A stretch of 64,000 bases of DNA from Streptomyces sp. NBC_01775 (GTDB taxonomy: Bacteria; Actinomycetota; Actinomycetes; Streptomycetales; Streptomycetaceae), in assembly GCF_035917675.1 (NCBI RefSeq), contig NZ_CP109104.1, forward strand, positions 3,658,001 through 3,722,000, given 5' to 3'. Each line of letters starts with the position of its first letter. The first letter of the stretch is position 1. The position numbers were made by a program, and so were the translations under genes. Of this stretch, positions 24,018-32,968 are shown one piece after another. The notes under the pieces are model-generated. The model was not told the origin of the DNA and ran no database searches. It saw nothing but the letters and a program-made list of their open reading frames with translations.

Positions 24018-25268
24018 ATGGGACGTTTGCGAATGGTGCGGGCCGTGGCCGTGGGGATCGTGGTGGCCGTCGGGGTGAGCGGCTGCGCCGACAGCGGCGA
24101 CGGCCCGGCGAAGCCGGTCGGGAAGCACGGGGCGCGGCTGACGGCGGATCGCACCACCGCGTTGGCGGACGAGCAGGTCGAGGCGAAACTGTCGGGGCTG
24201 GGCGCGCGCACGCGCGTGAGCGTCGACGCGCGGGCGACCGACCGCGACGGCCACGCGTGGACGTCGCGGCTGGCGCGCACAGCGGACCGCAAGGGCCGGG
24301 TCGACATGACGAAGGACACGGCGCGGCTGATGTCCGGTATGCGGCCCACCGGCGGGCGCGCGGCGAAGCTGCGGGGGACGGGCACGACGTTCTCGTACCA
24401 TCCGGGCCCGCCCGGCACCCAGCGCGCCTACACGGTGCGGCTCACAGCCACCGCGCGCAGCGGCAAGCACAAGGGCGAGCGCCTCGCGGCCCGTACCCTC
24501 ACCCGCGAGTGGCTCACCAAGGGCACCACGCACCGCAAGCTGACCGTCGCCAAGGACAAGGTGGCGGGTGATCTGTATCTGCCCGCCAAGGGAGCGGGCC
24601 GCAAGAAGGCGCCCGTGCTGGTGTTCGGCGGCTCCGAGGGCGGCAACGCGGGCACCTACACCGCCGCGCTGCTCGCCTCGCACGGGCATCCGGCGATGTC
24701 GCTGTGCTACTTCCGCTGCGGGGCCGGTTCGGGCCGTCCGAACGCCATCGACATGATCGACCTGGACTACTTCACCCGCGCGGGCCGCCTCCTGCGCGAG
24801 CAGGACGGCGCCGATCCGTCGCGGCTGACGGTGATGGGCAACTCGCGCGGCAGCGAGGCGGCCCAGCTGCTGGGCCAGCGCCGCCCGTCGGTGTTCCGCG
24901 ACGTGGTGGCGTACGCGCCGTCGTCGAAGGTCAACGGCCCCTACCTCGCGGGCAGTGTCGCCTGGGCCGATCACGGCAAGCCCGTGCCGACGGGGCCGAT
25001 CCCGCTGGACAAGGTGCGCGGCACCGTGCTGGCCGTGGCGGGCGGCAACGACAAGATGTGGGGCTCGGCGGCCTCCGCGAACGACATGGCAGCGCACGGC
25101 GCGAAGAAGCTGGTCTATCCGGACGCGGGCCACCACGTGAACTGGTTCCCGCTCGGGCAGCCCGGCGAGGAGGGCGGCCAAAACGGTGCGGTGGCGCCGA
25201 CCGCCGAGGCCGACCAGGCGGCCCGCGCCGACTCCTGGCCGAAGGTCCTCAAGCTGCTCGAGGGGTAG
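24018..25268 (+). CDS. acyl-CoA thioesterase / BAAT-type alpha/beta-hydrolase lipoprotein
   Basis: It resembles the acyl-CoA thioester hydrolase/bile acid-CoA:amino acid N-acyltransferase family. An N-terminal Ig-like domain (about 40-190, beginning LTADRTTALADEQVEAKLSG) is followed by the catalytic alpha/beta-hydrolase domain: KKAPVLVFGGSEGG, then nucleophile Ser in TVMGNSRGSEAAQLL, then a late acid and His in YPDAGHHVNWFP. A lipoprotein signal (VAVGIVVAVGVSGC) anchors this 416 aa protein outside the membrane, where CoA esters are not expected, so its real substrate may be another ester or thioester. ATG 24018 follows a GGAGG too closely; ATG 24033 is a good alternative. Confidence 0.85.
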   Translation: MGRLRMVRAVAVGIVVAVGVSGCADSGDGPAKPVGKHGARLTADRTTALADEQVEAKLSGLGARTRVSVDARATDRDGHAWTSRLARTADRKGRVDMTKDTARLMSGMRPTGGRAAKLRGTGTTFSYHPGPPGTQRAYTVRLTATARSGKHKGERLAARTLTREWLTKGTTHRKLTVAKDKVAGDLYLPAKGAGRKKAPVLVFGGSEGGNAGTYTAALLASHGHPAMSLCYFRCGAGSGRPNAIDMIDLDYFTRAGRLLREQDGADPSRLTVMGNSRGSEAAQLLGQRRPSVFRDVVAYAPSSKVNGPYLAGSVAWADHGKPVPTGPIPLDKVRGTVLAVAGGNDKMWGSAASANDMAAHGAKKLVYPDAGHHVNWFPLGQPGEEGGQNGAVAPTAEADQAARADSWPKVLKLLEG

Positions 25269-25322
25269 GTGCCCGGGGAAAGGCGTGGGCGCGGGAGCCG
25301 CACGGCTGCTTGGATGTGGCCC

Positions 25323-25868
25323 ATGCATACCGACCCCCGGCTCCGTGCCGACACCCACCCCGGCGTCGCGCTGATACGCGACCGGACCGAGGGCGATCTC
25401 GACGCCTGCGCGCACCTGCTCGCCGACGTGCACGCCGACGACGGCTATCCCGTCAACTGGCCCCCGCGCCCCGCCGACTGGCTCGCGCCCGCGGGGGCGC
25501 TCGGGGCGTGGGTCGCGGAGTGGTCGGGGCAGGTCATGGGACATGTCACCCTCTGTCCCGGTACGCCCGGCGACGTGGCGGCCGGGCTGTGGAGCAGCCG
25601 GGCGGCCGGTGCGCCGGAGCGCGCGGCGGTCGTCAGCAGACTGTTCGTCCCGCCCGCCGCGCGCGGCCACGGGCTGGGGACGCTGCTGCTGACGCGCGCC
25701 GTACGGGAGGCCACGGGGCGGGGGCTGCACCCCGTGCTGGAGGTGGCGGCCTCCGACACCGCGGCGACCGCCCTGTACGAACGCCAGGGCTGGCAGCGGC
25801 TGGCCACCCTCGACCAGGACTGGGGCGCGGCGCGGCCGGTCACCGTCCACTGTTACGCGCACCCGTAG
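25323..25868 (+). CDS. GNAT family N-acetyltransferase
   Basis: This is a 181 aa acetyl-CoA-dependent acyltransferase. The fold elements are visible: ALIRDRTEGDLDACAHLLAD (beta1-alpha1), VMGHVTLCP, VVSRLFVPPAARGHGLG with the acetyl-CoA loop RGHGLGTLLL, and the closing ATALYERQGWQRL typical of GNATs. The acceptor (small molecule or protein) is unknown. ATG 25323 is chosen; the upstream in-frame sequence from 25269 overlaps the preceding stop region and looks non-coding. It lies 54 bases after the hydrolase lipoprotein and is convergent with the MMPL gene. Confidence 0.88.
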   Translation: MHTDPRLRADTHPGVALIRDRTEGDLDACAHLLADVHADDGYPVNWPPRPADWLAPAGALGAWVAEWSGQVMGHVTLCPGTPGDVAAGLWSSRAAGAPERAAVVSRLFVPPAARGHGLGTLLLTRAVREATGRGLHPVLEVAASDTAATALYERQGWQRLATLDQDWGAARPVTVHCYAHP

Positions 25869-25898
25869 ACGCCCGGCGCCCGTGCCGTCCCCGCCACC

Positions 25899-28499
25899 TC
25901 ACTCTTGGGGTGGGGCCACCTGGAGATCCAGCCGGTAGGGGGCGTCGCTGATGAGGACGCTGCGGCTGGTGGCGCCCAGCGCGGCGGTGGTGACGACGAC
26001 GATGTAGGCGCCGCTGCCGGGCGCCGGCAGCTCGTACTCGCCGGTCGCGGAGGACCGGGTGCGGGCGAGCTGGAGGCCGCCCGCTGAGACGAGCGTGAGC
26101 TGGGCGCCCGCGACAGATGCGCCGTCCACGTCGCGCACGGTGCCGCGTACCCGCGTACCGTCCTGCCGTGGGCGCGGCAGTGCGCGGCGCGGGGCGGCAC
26201 CGGTGTGCGTCCCCGGCGCAGCCCGTACCAGCTCGCGGTCGTCGGCGTCGTCGGGGTCCCGCTCGGTGGGAGCCTCCGGCGAAGGTGACGGCTGCGGCCC
26301 GCTCCCCGCGCGTACGTCCTTGTCCGGCGGGTCCACCGCCAGGTGCGGCAGCCCGCGGTCCAGCCAGCCGGGCAGCCACCAGTTGGCGCGGCCGAGGAGG
26401 AACATCAGCGCGGGCACCAGCACCGTGCGCAGGATGAACGCGTCCAGCGCGACGGCGCCCGCGAGACCGACCCCGGCCATGGCGCCGGCCGGGTCGCCGC
26501 TGAGCGCGAAGGCGGCGAAGACGCAGATCATGATGAGCGCCGCCGAGTTGATGACGCGGCTGGTGTCGGCGAGCCCCGCGCGTACGGCGCGCCCGTTGTC
26601 GCGGGTGTGGGTCCACTCCTCGTGCATACGGCTCACCAGGAACACCTGGTAGTCCATGGACAGGCCGAACAGCAGCGGCAGCATGATGACCGGCAGGAAG
26701 GAGATGATCGGCCCCTCCTTCCCGAGCGCGAGCAGGTCGATGCCCCAGCCCCACTGGAAGACGGCCACCAGCAGCCCGAACGAGGCCCCCGCCGCGATCA
26801 GGTTCATCAGTGCCGCCGTCAGCGGGACGACGAGGCTGCGGAAGGCCATGAGCAGCAGCAGCGCCCCGAGCGCGACGATGACGGTGACGAACAGCGGCAG
26901 TTTGCCGGAGATCACCGAGGCGAAGTCCTTCTGGCCGGCGGTCGCTCCGCCCACGTCCACCCGCAGCGCGCTGCCCCGTTCGGCGTCGGGCACGGTGCGC
27001 TCGCGGAGGGTGTCGATGAGCCGGTCGGTCGCCTCGGACTGCGGCGAGGTGGTCGGCACGACCTGCGCCACGGCCGTCTTCCCGCCGCGCGGTACCGGCA
27101 GCGACTCGACCCGGGCGACGCCCTTCATGTCCGCCACCCGGTCGGTCAGCCGGGCGAAGGCACGGCGCTCCGCCTCGCCGCCGCCACCGGTTCCCTCACC
27201 GTCGGCACCGCTCGCGCCCGCGACGTCGCCGACCAGCAGCAGGGGCCCGTTGACGCCGGGTCCGAAGCCGTCGGCGAGCAGGTCGTATGCCTTACGGGTG
27301 GTCAGCGAAGTGGGCGCGTTGCCCTGGTCGTTGGCGCCCAGACGAAGCGACAGCGCGGGCACCGCCAGGGCGGCCAGCACGACGACGGCCACCAGCGCGA
27401 GCGCCCTCGGGCGGCGCTCCAGGACGCCGGCCCAGCGCAGGGCGAGACCGCTCGTGCGCCCGTCGGCGTCGCCCGCGTCGAGCCGTCGCCGCTCGCGGCG
27501 GCTGAGGGCGCGCGGGCCGAGGAAGCCGAGCATCGCGGGCAGCAGCGTGGTGGCGGCCAGGACGCTGAGCACCGTGGTGAGGACGGTGGCCAGCGCGATC
27601 CCGTTCAACAGGTCCAGGCGCAGGGTGAACATGGCCAACAGCGCCACGCACACGGTGCCGCCGGCGAACAGCACGGCCCGCCCGGAGGTGTCCATGGCGC
27701 GTACCGCGGCGGCGTCCGGGGCCAGTCCGGCCTTGAGGCCCCTGCGGTGCCGGGTGACGATGAACAGCGCGTAGTCGATGCCGACGCCCAGCCCGATCAG
27801 CGAGCCCAGCAGCGGCGCCGCCTCCGGCAGGTCCATGACGTTGCTGAGCAGCAGGAGTCCGGCCATGCCGGTGCCGACCGCGAAGACCGCGTTCAGCAGC
27901 GGCAGCAGCATCGCGAAGAACGACCCGAAGGCCAGCAGCAGTACGACGGCCGCCGCGAGGATGCCGACGCCCTCGGCGAGCCCGCTGGGCGGCTGCTGCG
28001 TCTGCTCGACGGCCTGTCCGCCCAGCTCCACCTGGAGGCCGTCCGCGCGGGCCCGTTCGGCGCGCTCCACGACGCTCTCGACGTTGGCCTTGTCCAGCTC
28101 GAACACCGGCTCGGTGAAGGTCACTTCGGCGTAGGCGGTCCTGCCGTCCTCGCTGACGCGCGCGGCGCCGCCCTTGCCGTAGGGGCCGGCGACGGTGCCG
28201 ACCTGGTCGACGTCGGCGATGTCGGCGAGTGCGGCCGTCATCCGCCGCCGAGTCTCCGCGTCCCTGACGGTGCCGTCCGTCACCCGCCACACGACGGTGT
28301 CGGTGTCGCCGGCGAGGGCCGGGAAGGCGTCGCGCATCGACTCCTGCGCGCGGGTGGACTCGGTCCCGGGGAGGCTGAAGTTGTTCGCGTAGTCGCTGCC
28401 CAGCGCTCCGCCCGCGGCCCCGGTGCCGAAGAGCGCCACCAGCCACAGCCCGAGCACCGCCCACCGGTGCCGCAGACACCATTTCGCCAACGCGGCCAT
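25899..28499 (-). CDS. MMPL-family (RND-like) transporter with C-terminal carboxypeptidase-regulatory-like domain
   Basis: MMPL transporters export lipids or hydrophobic compounds using proton motive force. This 866 aa protein has two six-helix halves, each preceded by an extracellular loop domain. It begins MAALAKWCLRHRWAVLGLWL. It shows GLGVGIDYALFIVTRHR in half one and GLSMDYQVFLVSRMHEEW in half two, the Asp-Tyr proton-relay motifs. After the last helix comes a disordered segment, then about 80 residues (VRGTVRDVDGASVAGAQLTL, ATGEYELPAPGSGAYIVVV) that look like a CarboxypepD_reg beta-sandwich, an unusual addition. AGGGGG precedes ATG 28499; the in-frame GTG 28562 is less likely. It diverges from the response-regulator gene. 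Confidence 0.9.
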   Translation of the reverse strand: MAALAKWCLRHRWAVLGLWLVALFGTGAAGGALGSDYANNFSLPGTESTRAQESMRDAFPALAGDTDTVVWRVTDGTVRDAETRRRMTAALADIADVDQVGTVAGPYGKGGAARVSEDGRTAYAEVTFTEPVFELDKANVESVVERAERARADGLQVELGGQAVEQTQQPPSGLAEGVGILAAAVVLLLAFGSFFAMLLPLLNAVFAVGTGMAGLLLLSNVMDLPEAAPLLGSLIGLGVGIDYALFIVTRHRRGLKAGLAPDAAAVRAMDTSGRAVLFAGGTVCVALLAMFTLRLDLLNGIALATVLTTVLSVLAATTLLPAMLGFLGPRALSRRERRRLDAGDADGRTSGLALRWAGVLERRPRALALVAVVVLAALAVPALSLRLGANDQGNAPTSLTTRKAYDLLADGFGPGVNGPLLLVGDVAGASGADGEGTGGGGEAERRAFARLTDRVADMKGVARVESLPVPRGGKTAVAQVVPTTSPQSEATDRLIDTLRERTVPDAERGSALRVDVGGATAGQKDFASVISGKLPLFVTVIVALGALLLLMAFRSLVVPLTAALMNLIAAGASFGLLVAVFQWGWGIDLLALGKEGPIISFLPVIMLPLLFGLSMDYQVFLVSRMHEEWTHTRDNGRAVRAGLADTSRVINSAALIMICVFAAFALSGDPAGAMAGVGLAGAVALDAFILRTVLVPALMFLLGRANWWLPGWLDRGLPHLAVDPPDKDVRAGSGPQPSPSPEAPTERDPDDADDRELVRAAPGTHTGAAPRRALPRPRQDGTRVRGTVRDVDGASVAGAQLTLVSAGGLQLARTRSSATGEYELPAPGSGAYIVVVTTAALGATSRSVLISDAPYRLDLQVAPPQE

Positions 28500-28668
28500 G
28501 ACGCCCCCTGCTTCCCTCGCGTGTCTTTCCCGGACGGGGTCCAGCGTTCGCGGGTTGGTCACGCGGCGGGCGCCTCGGAGGCGGACTCTCAGGTGCTCCC
28601 CCGCCGACTCTCAGGAAGCTCCCAGCCTTCCCCCGGGAATCCTCCGATCCGGCGCGGATACTGGTGTC

Positions 28669-29550
28669 ATGACGCGCCAGCCTCTCCACCCGCCCGCCTA
28701 CGCACCGGCCGGCCACGTACCGGCCGGCCACGTACCGGCCGCCGACTCCGCGCCCAAGGCCGCCCGGGTCCTGGTCGTCGAGGACGAGCCGTCCATCGCC
28801 GACGTCCTGGCGATCACCCTGCGCTTCCACGGCTTCGAGGTGGTGACCGCCTCGGGAGCCCAGGCGGCCGTGACGGCGGCCCGCGAGGAGCGCCCGGACG
28901 CGGTGTTGCTGGACATAGCCCTGCCCGACGGCGACGGGCGGCAGGTGTGCCGGGTACTGCGGGCCGAACGGGGCGATCTGGCCGTGGTGTTCCTGACCGC
29001 GAAGGACGCCCCGGCCGAGGTCGTCCAGGGGCTCACGCTGGGCGGCGACGACTACATCACCAAGCCGTTCAACGTGGACGAGGTCGTGGCCAGATTGCGT
29101 GCCGTACTGCGGCGTACCGCGCGCGGCTCCGCGGCCGATGCGGGCGGAGCGCCACCAGCGCCGCGCCCGCCGGTGCTGCGCTACGGCGATCTGGAGCTGG
29201 ACGAGGCGACGTACACCGTGCGGCGCGGCGGGCGCGACGCGGACCTGACGCCGACGGAGTTCGCGCTGCTGCGCCATCTGGTGCGGCACGGGGACCGGAT
29301 CGTGCCCAAGGAGCAGCTCCTGAAGCAGGTGTGGCGCTACGAGCACCCGGTGGAGTCCACCGTCGTGGAGACCTACATCAGCTATCTGCGCCGGAAGCTG
29401 GCCCGGCTCGGGCCGCCGCTGATCCGCACCCGGCGCGGCGTGGGCTACGGCCTGCGCCCGCCGGAGCCGCAGTCCCCACCGGAGCCGCAACGGGAGCGGG
29501 AGCCGCATCCGGAGCCGGGGCCGGGGCCCGCGCCGGAAGGCCCGGCGTGA
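28669..29550 (+). CDS. OmpR-family response regulator
   Basis: This is the DNA-binding half of a two-component system (293 aa). The receiver domain (about 33-145) has the acidic pair in VLVVEDEPS, phospho-acceptor Asp82 in LLDIALPDGDG and Lys112 in FLTAKDA. The OmpR winged helix occupies about 175-275 (LTPTEFALLRHLVRHGDRIV, VETYISYLRRKL, IRTRRGVGYGLR). The first 32 residues include an imperfect repeat, AGHVPAGHVPA, and the last ~20 are Pro/Glu-rich. Its stop overlaps the kinase GTG (GTGA), so the pair is translationally coupled. The adjacent divergent MMPL transporter is a plausible target. Confidence 0.93.
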   Translation: MTRQPLHPPAYAPAGHVPAGHVPAADSAPKAARVLVVEDEPSIADVLAITLRFHGFEVVTASGAQAAVTAAREERPDAVLLDIALPDGDGRQVCRVLRAERGDLAVVFLTAKDAPAEVVQGLTLGGDDYITKPFNVDEVVARLRAVLRRTARGSAADAGGAPPAPRPPVLRYGDLELDEATYTVRRGGRDADLTPTEFALLRHLVRHGDRIVPKEQLLKQVWRYEHPVESTVVETYISYLRRKLARLGPPLIRTRRGVGYGLRPPEPQSPPEPQREREPHPEPGPGPAPEGPA

Positions 29551-31124
29551 GGTTCCCGGTCCTGCGGCGGCCCGCCTCGCTGCGCGCCAAGATGACGCTC
29601 AACAGCATCGCCATGCTGGCCGTCGGCCTCGTCGTCGCCACCTGCATCAGCCTGATGGGCGTCAAGCACTATCTCGTCTCCTCCGTCGACAGCCGGCTGG
29701 CCTCCAGCAAGCAGGGCCTGGAGCGCTCCGGGGTCACCATGCGGGACATCTCGGCGCTGGCCCGCTTCACCGGCATGGACCGGATGCTCAACTCGGACGC
29801 CGCCCGGGCCGCCAACCACAGCAGCAACGTCTTCGTGCCCGTCGACGCCCGGGGACGCCCGCAGGAGCTGTTCGGCCAGACGCCCAGCGGGGCCCAGCGC
29901 GCGCTGGCCGAGGCCGTGCCCCGCCCCGCCCGGCAGGCCGAGGGCGGGGAGCCGGTGGACGTCGATGCCGTGCACGGCACCCCCTACCGCGCCACCGCCG
30001 TCCGGCTCTCGGACGGGCAGCTGGTGGTGATGGCGACGGAGGTGGGCGCCGCCGGGGAGATCATGCACAAGGTCATCCGGCTCGAACTCGTCGTCGGCGT
30101 CGCGCTGATGGCGGTGCTGGGCACCGCGATGTTCATCGGCTCGCGGCGGCGGCTGCGCCCCATGGAGGACATGGTGGAGGCCGCCTCCGCCATCGCCGAG
30201 GGCAGCGGGCCCGGGGAGGACGGCGGGCCGGGGCGGCTGGACCTGTCGCGGCGGGTGGCCTCCCGGGAGAAGCACCGGCACCACCAGGTGCAAGAGGTCG
30301 AGCGGCTGCGGCTGGCGCTCAACGCGATGCTGCACCAGGTCGAGGCCGCCTTCCTCACGCGCGAGCACGCGGCGGCGCACCTGCGCCGCTTCGTCGCGGA
30401 CGCCTCCCACGAGCTGCGCACCCCGCTCTCGGCGATCCGCGGCTACCTCCAGCTCTACGAGCGGGGCATGCTCTCCGACGGGGAGGAGCGGGCGCGTGCC
30501 CTGGCCCGGATGACGGGCGAGACGGAGCGGATGGCACGGCTGGTGGACGAGCTGCTGGCGCTGGCCAGGCTGGATCAGCGGCCCGAGCTGCGGCCGGTGC
30601 CGGTGGATGTGGGTCGGCTCGCGGAGGAGGCCCTCGCGGACCTGACGTTGCAGCAGCCGGAGCGCCCGGTGGCGCTGGAGCTTCCCGCCGAGCCGTGTGT
30701 GGCGCTCGCGGACGAGGCGACGCTGCGGCAGGTCGTCGGCAACCTGGTGGCCAACGTCCGCGTCCACACGCCCCCTTCGGCCGCGGTGCGGGTCGAGGTC
30801 ACCACCGAGGCGAGCGGTGGCGAGGCGGTCGACGGGGAGGAGGGCGGCGCGGAGAGCTGTCACCAGGTGTGTGTGCTGCGGGTCGGCGACGACGGGCCGG
30901 GGATGTCCCCCGAGGACGCCGAGCGGGTCTTCGACCGGTTCTTCCGCACGGGCGCCGCCGGGACGGAGGGCAGCGGGCTGGGCATGTCGGTGGTCAAGGC
31001 GGGCGTGGAGGCCCAGCACGGCACCGTCACCGTGACGACAGCGCCCGGCGCCGGCCTGACGGTGACCATCGCCCTCCCGGCCGCGTCCCGGCACCCCCCG
31101 CCGGTGGCCCACCTGGCCGGCTAG
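29547..31124 (+). CDS. sensor histidine kinase
   Basis: This is the membrane sensor kinase (525 aa) of the preceding regulator. It has a first membrane segment at about 18-38 (SIAMLAVGLVVATCISLMGV), an extracytoplasmic sensor of about 140 residues, and a second membrane segment near 180-197 (VVGVALMAVLGTAMFI). Then come HAMP, the HisKA box FVADASHELRTPLSAIRGYL, and HATPase motifs NLVANVRVHTP, GDDGPGMSPEDA and GSGLGMSVVKAG. The sensor sequence is novel to me, so the signal is unknown. GTG 29547 has GGAAGG upstream and overlaps the regulator stop. The codons near its end (31032-31084) are echoed almost perfectly at 33048-33100. Confidence 0.92.
   Translation: MRFPVLRRPASLRAKMTLNSIAMLAVGLVVATCISLMGVKHYLVSSVDSRLASSKQGLERSGVTMRDISALARFTGMDRMLNSDAARAANHSSNVFVPVDARGRPQELFGQTPSGAQRALAEAVPRPARQAEGGEPVDVDAVHGTPYRATAVRLSDGQLVVMATEVGAAGEIMHKVIRLELVVGVALMAVLGTAMFIGSRRRLRPMEDMVEAASAIAEGSGPGEDGGPGRLDLSRRVASREKHRHHQVQEVERLRLALNAMLHQVEAAFLTREHAAAHLRRFVADASHELRTPLSAIRGYLQLYERGMLSDGEERARALARMTGETERMARLVDELLALARLDQRPELRPVPVDVGRLAEEALADLTLQQPERPVALELPAEPCVALADEATLRQVVGNLVANVRVHTPPSAAVRVEVTTEASGGEAVDGEEGGAESCHQVCVLRVGDDGPGMSPEDAERVFDRFFRTGAAGTEGSGLGMSVVKAGVEAQHGTVTVTTAPGAGLTVTIALPAASRHPPPVAHLAG
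31032..31084. repeat. 53-bp direct repeat, copy 1 (inside the 3' end of the kinase gene)
   Basis: This stretch starts GTGACGACAGCGC and ends CTCCCGGCCGC. It encodes the kinase segment VTTAPGAGLTVTIALPA. It matches 33048-33100 at 52 of 53 positions; the only difference is C at 31045 against A at 33061. The two copies bracket the ECF sigma/CU044_5270 pair. Confidence 0.95.
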
Positions 31125-31229
31125 GGCCTGCATCGAAAGTTCGGTTCGAGTCCAGTTTCAGCGCGCCTCCACCCAGGAACCGTGGCGCACGTCACAGGAA
31201 CCCGCCGGGCCGGTCGGACAATACTCCAC

Positions 31230-31886
31230 GTGACTGATTCAACCCACTCCCGTCTCCGCGAAGGTGACCCGGCCGCGCTCGCCGAGGCGTTCCGGGAGCA
31301 CGCGGACGCCGTGTACCGCCATGCTCTGTGGTCCACGGGCAACTGGGCCACGGCCGAGGACATCGTCTCCCTCACCTACCTGGAGGCGTGGTGCTCGCGC
31401 GAGCGGCTGCGCCCGGAGGAGACCGGCAGTCTGCGCCCGTGGCTGCTGGGCATCGCCACCAATGTCCTGCGCAACACGGCACGTTCGGCCCGGCGGCACC
31501 GAAAGGCCCTGGCCCGGATGCCACGCTCGGACATCGTCCCGAACTTCGCCGACGAGGTAGCCGGGCGGTTGGCGGACGCCGAACAGCTGGCGGCGGCCAT
31601 GGCGGCGCTGGAGGGGCTGCGGCGCGCCGAGCGCGAGGTGTTCACCCTGTGCGTCTGGGGTGGGCTGGACTACGCGTCCGCCGCCGAGGCCCTGGGCATA
31701 CCCGTCGGCACCGTGCGCTCCCGGCTGTCCCGCGCCCGCGCCAAGCTGCGCGACTCCGTGGGGCACCCGGCCACCCGGCGCGACGACACACAGCGCGCAC
31801 CCGGTCGGGAACTCCCCGGAGGCAGCGGACAGATACAGCGCGTAGACCGCATTCCGGCTCGAACCACCCAGGAGAACCCCGCATGA
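31230..31886 (+). CDS. ECF-type RNA polymerase sigma factor
   Basis: This 218 aa sigma factor has region 2 from AFREHADAVYRHALWSTGNW through LRPWLLGIATNVLRNTARSA. Region 4 is ALEGLRRAEREVFTLCVWGG through PVGTVRSRLSRARAKLRD. About 30 residues of tail follow, ending ARTTQENPA. GTG 31230 is preferred because the start MTDSTHSRLREGD is compact, although no clear ribosome site precedes it; GTG 31182 is an alternative. Two GGAACC hexamers (31176, 31197) lie upstream and may be ECF -35 elements. Its stop overlaps the ATG of the CU044_5270-like gene (ATGA), the normal arrangement for this family pair. The pair sits between 53-bp direct repeats. Confidence 0.9.
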   Translation: MTDSTHSRLREGDPAALAEAFREHADAVYRHALWSTGNWATAEDIVSLTYLEAWCSRERLRPEETGSLRPWLLGIATNVLRNTARSARRHRKALARMPRSDIVPNFADEVAGRLADAEQLAAAMAALEGLRRAEREVFTLCVWGGLDYASAAEALGIPVGTVRSRLSRARAKLRDSVGHPATRRDDTQRAPGRELPGGSGQIQRVDRIPARTTQENPA

Positions 31887-32968
31887 ACGCCCTGTTCCGG
31901 AACCGTTCCGGCGCCGCCACCCCGTCCTCCCGTCCGGCGGACCCCGCCCACGAGGAGGAGACCCGGGAGCGGCAGGAGGCCCGCGACCGCACCGAGCTCG
32001 CCGCACTGCGTGAGATGGTCCCGCCGCCCGCCGCCCCCCGGCTCTCGTCCACCCGTCACGCGGAGCTCGAAGCACACCTGATGAACGAGATCAACGACAC
32101 GGCCGCCACATCCGACGCCGCGAAGTCCACGAAGTCCGCCAAGTCCCGCTCCGCCGCCCGCCGCTCCCCGGCCTTCGGCTGGCTGACGCCCGGCCGGTCG
32201 ATGTCACTCGGGGCGGCTGCCGCCGTCGTCGCGGCGACCATGACGGGGCTCGCCGTCACCGGCAGCAGCGGCCAGACGGCCGTCGCCGCGCCCGCCCCGC
32301 TCAAGGTGGAGAGCTCCCGGGCCACCGTGCCGCTCGCCACCGTCGCGAAGCGGGCCGCCGCCCTCGCCGACTCCCCCGGCGCCGCGCACCGCGGAACCCA
32401 CCGCCGGGAGTGGGCACTGGGGATGTGGGACGACGGCAAGCACAAGCCGAAGCAGATGCCGGTGGTCGAGACCCGCGCCCGCTACAACGCCGACGGCAGC
32501 GGTGAGGCGCAGGACATCAAGGACGGCCGGGTCGTCCACCGCAAGCACCTGCCCGCAGGGTCGTGGGAGAAGTTCGCCGACTTCCGGAACACGCCGCCGA
32601 CCACCGTCGGCGGCCTCGACGACTACCTGGCGAAGGAGAGCCCCGACACCCGCGGCAGCGCGTACTGGACGATGGACTCCGTGGAGGCGCTGCTGCGCGA
32701 GTGGACGCCCGGCCCCGCCCAGACGGCCGCGATCGACGGCCTGCTCGCCAAGCGGTCCGGCCTGCGTGCCCTCGGTCCCGTCAAGGACCGTGCGGGGCGC
32801 CAAGGCCAGGCGTACGGCGTGGACTTCAAGGGGACGGTGCGATGGACGATCATCCTCGACGAGCACACCGGACGCATCCTGGGCACGGAGCTCTCCAGCA
32901 TCAAGACCGACCCGAAGATGCAGCTCAAGCCCGGTGACGTCGAGCAGTACAACACCTACCTGGACTGA
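31883..32968 (+). CDS. CU044_5270 family protein (partner of the ECF sigma factor)
   Basis: This single-pass membrane protein (361 aa) is found in actinobacteria directly after ECF sigma genes. The cytoplasmic N-terminus (about 1-110) includes LAALREMVPPPAAPRLSSTR, a helix that plausibly holds the sigma factor. The membrane segment is MSLGAAAAVVAATMTGLAV. The outer domain has EWALGMWDDGKHKP, YWTMDSVEALLREWTPGPAQ and YGVDFKGTVRWTIILDEHTG. A zinc anti-sigma motif is absent; the anti-sigma role is an inference from gene pairing. ATG 31883 has AGGAG seven bases before it and overlaps the sigma stop. The 331 bases following the stop contain the second copy of the 53-bp repeat. Confidence 0.88.
   Translation: MNALFRNRSGAATPSSRPADPAHEEETRERQEARDRTELAALREMVPPPAAPRLSSTRHAELEAHLMNEINDTAATSDAAKSTKSAKSRSAARRSPAFGWLTPGRSMSLGAAAAVVAATMTGLAVTGSSGQTAVAAPAPLKVESSRATVPLATVAKRAAALADSPGAAHRGTHRREWALGMWDDGKHKPKQMPVVETRARYNADGSGEAQDIKDGRVVHRKHLPAGSWEKFADFRNTPPTTVGGLDDYLAKESPDTRGSAYWTMDSVEALLREWTPGPAQTAAIDGLLAKRSGLRALGPVKDRAGRQGQAYGVDFKGTVRWTIILDEHTGRILGTELSSIKTDPKMQLKPGDVEQYNTYLD

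Noticed and set aside
26343..29546. Very long plus-strand open frame running into the kinase gene
   Set aside because: It is the antisense shadow of the MMPL gene and of spacer; only the part from GTG 29547 has kinase motifs and the right start.
31143..31153. GGTTCGAGTCC, resembling a tRNA T-loop
   Set aside because: The flanking bases do not form a T-stem (C-A and T-T mismatches), and the required upstream tRNA body would lie inside the kinase gene.
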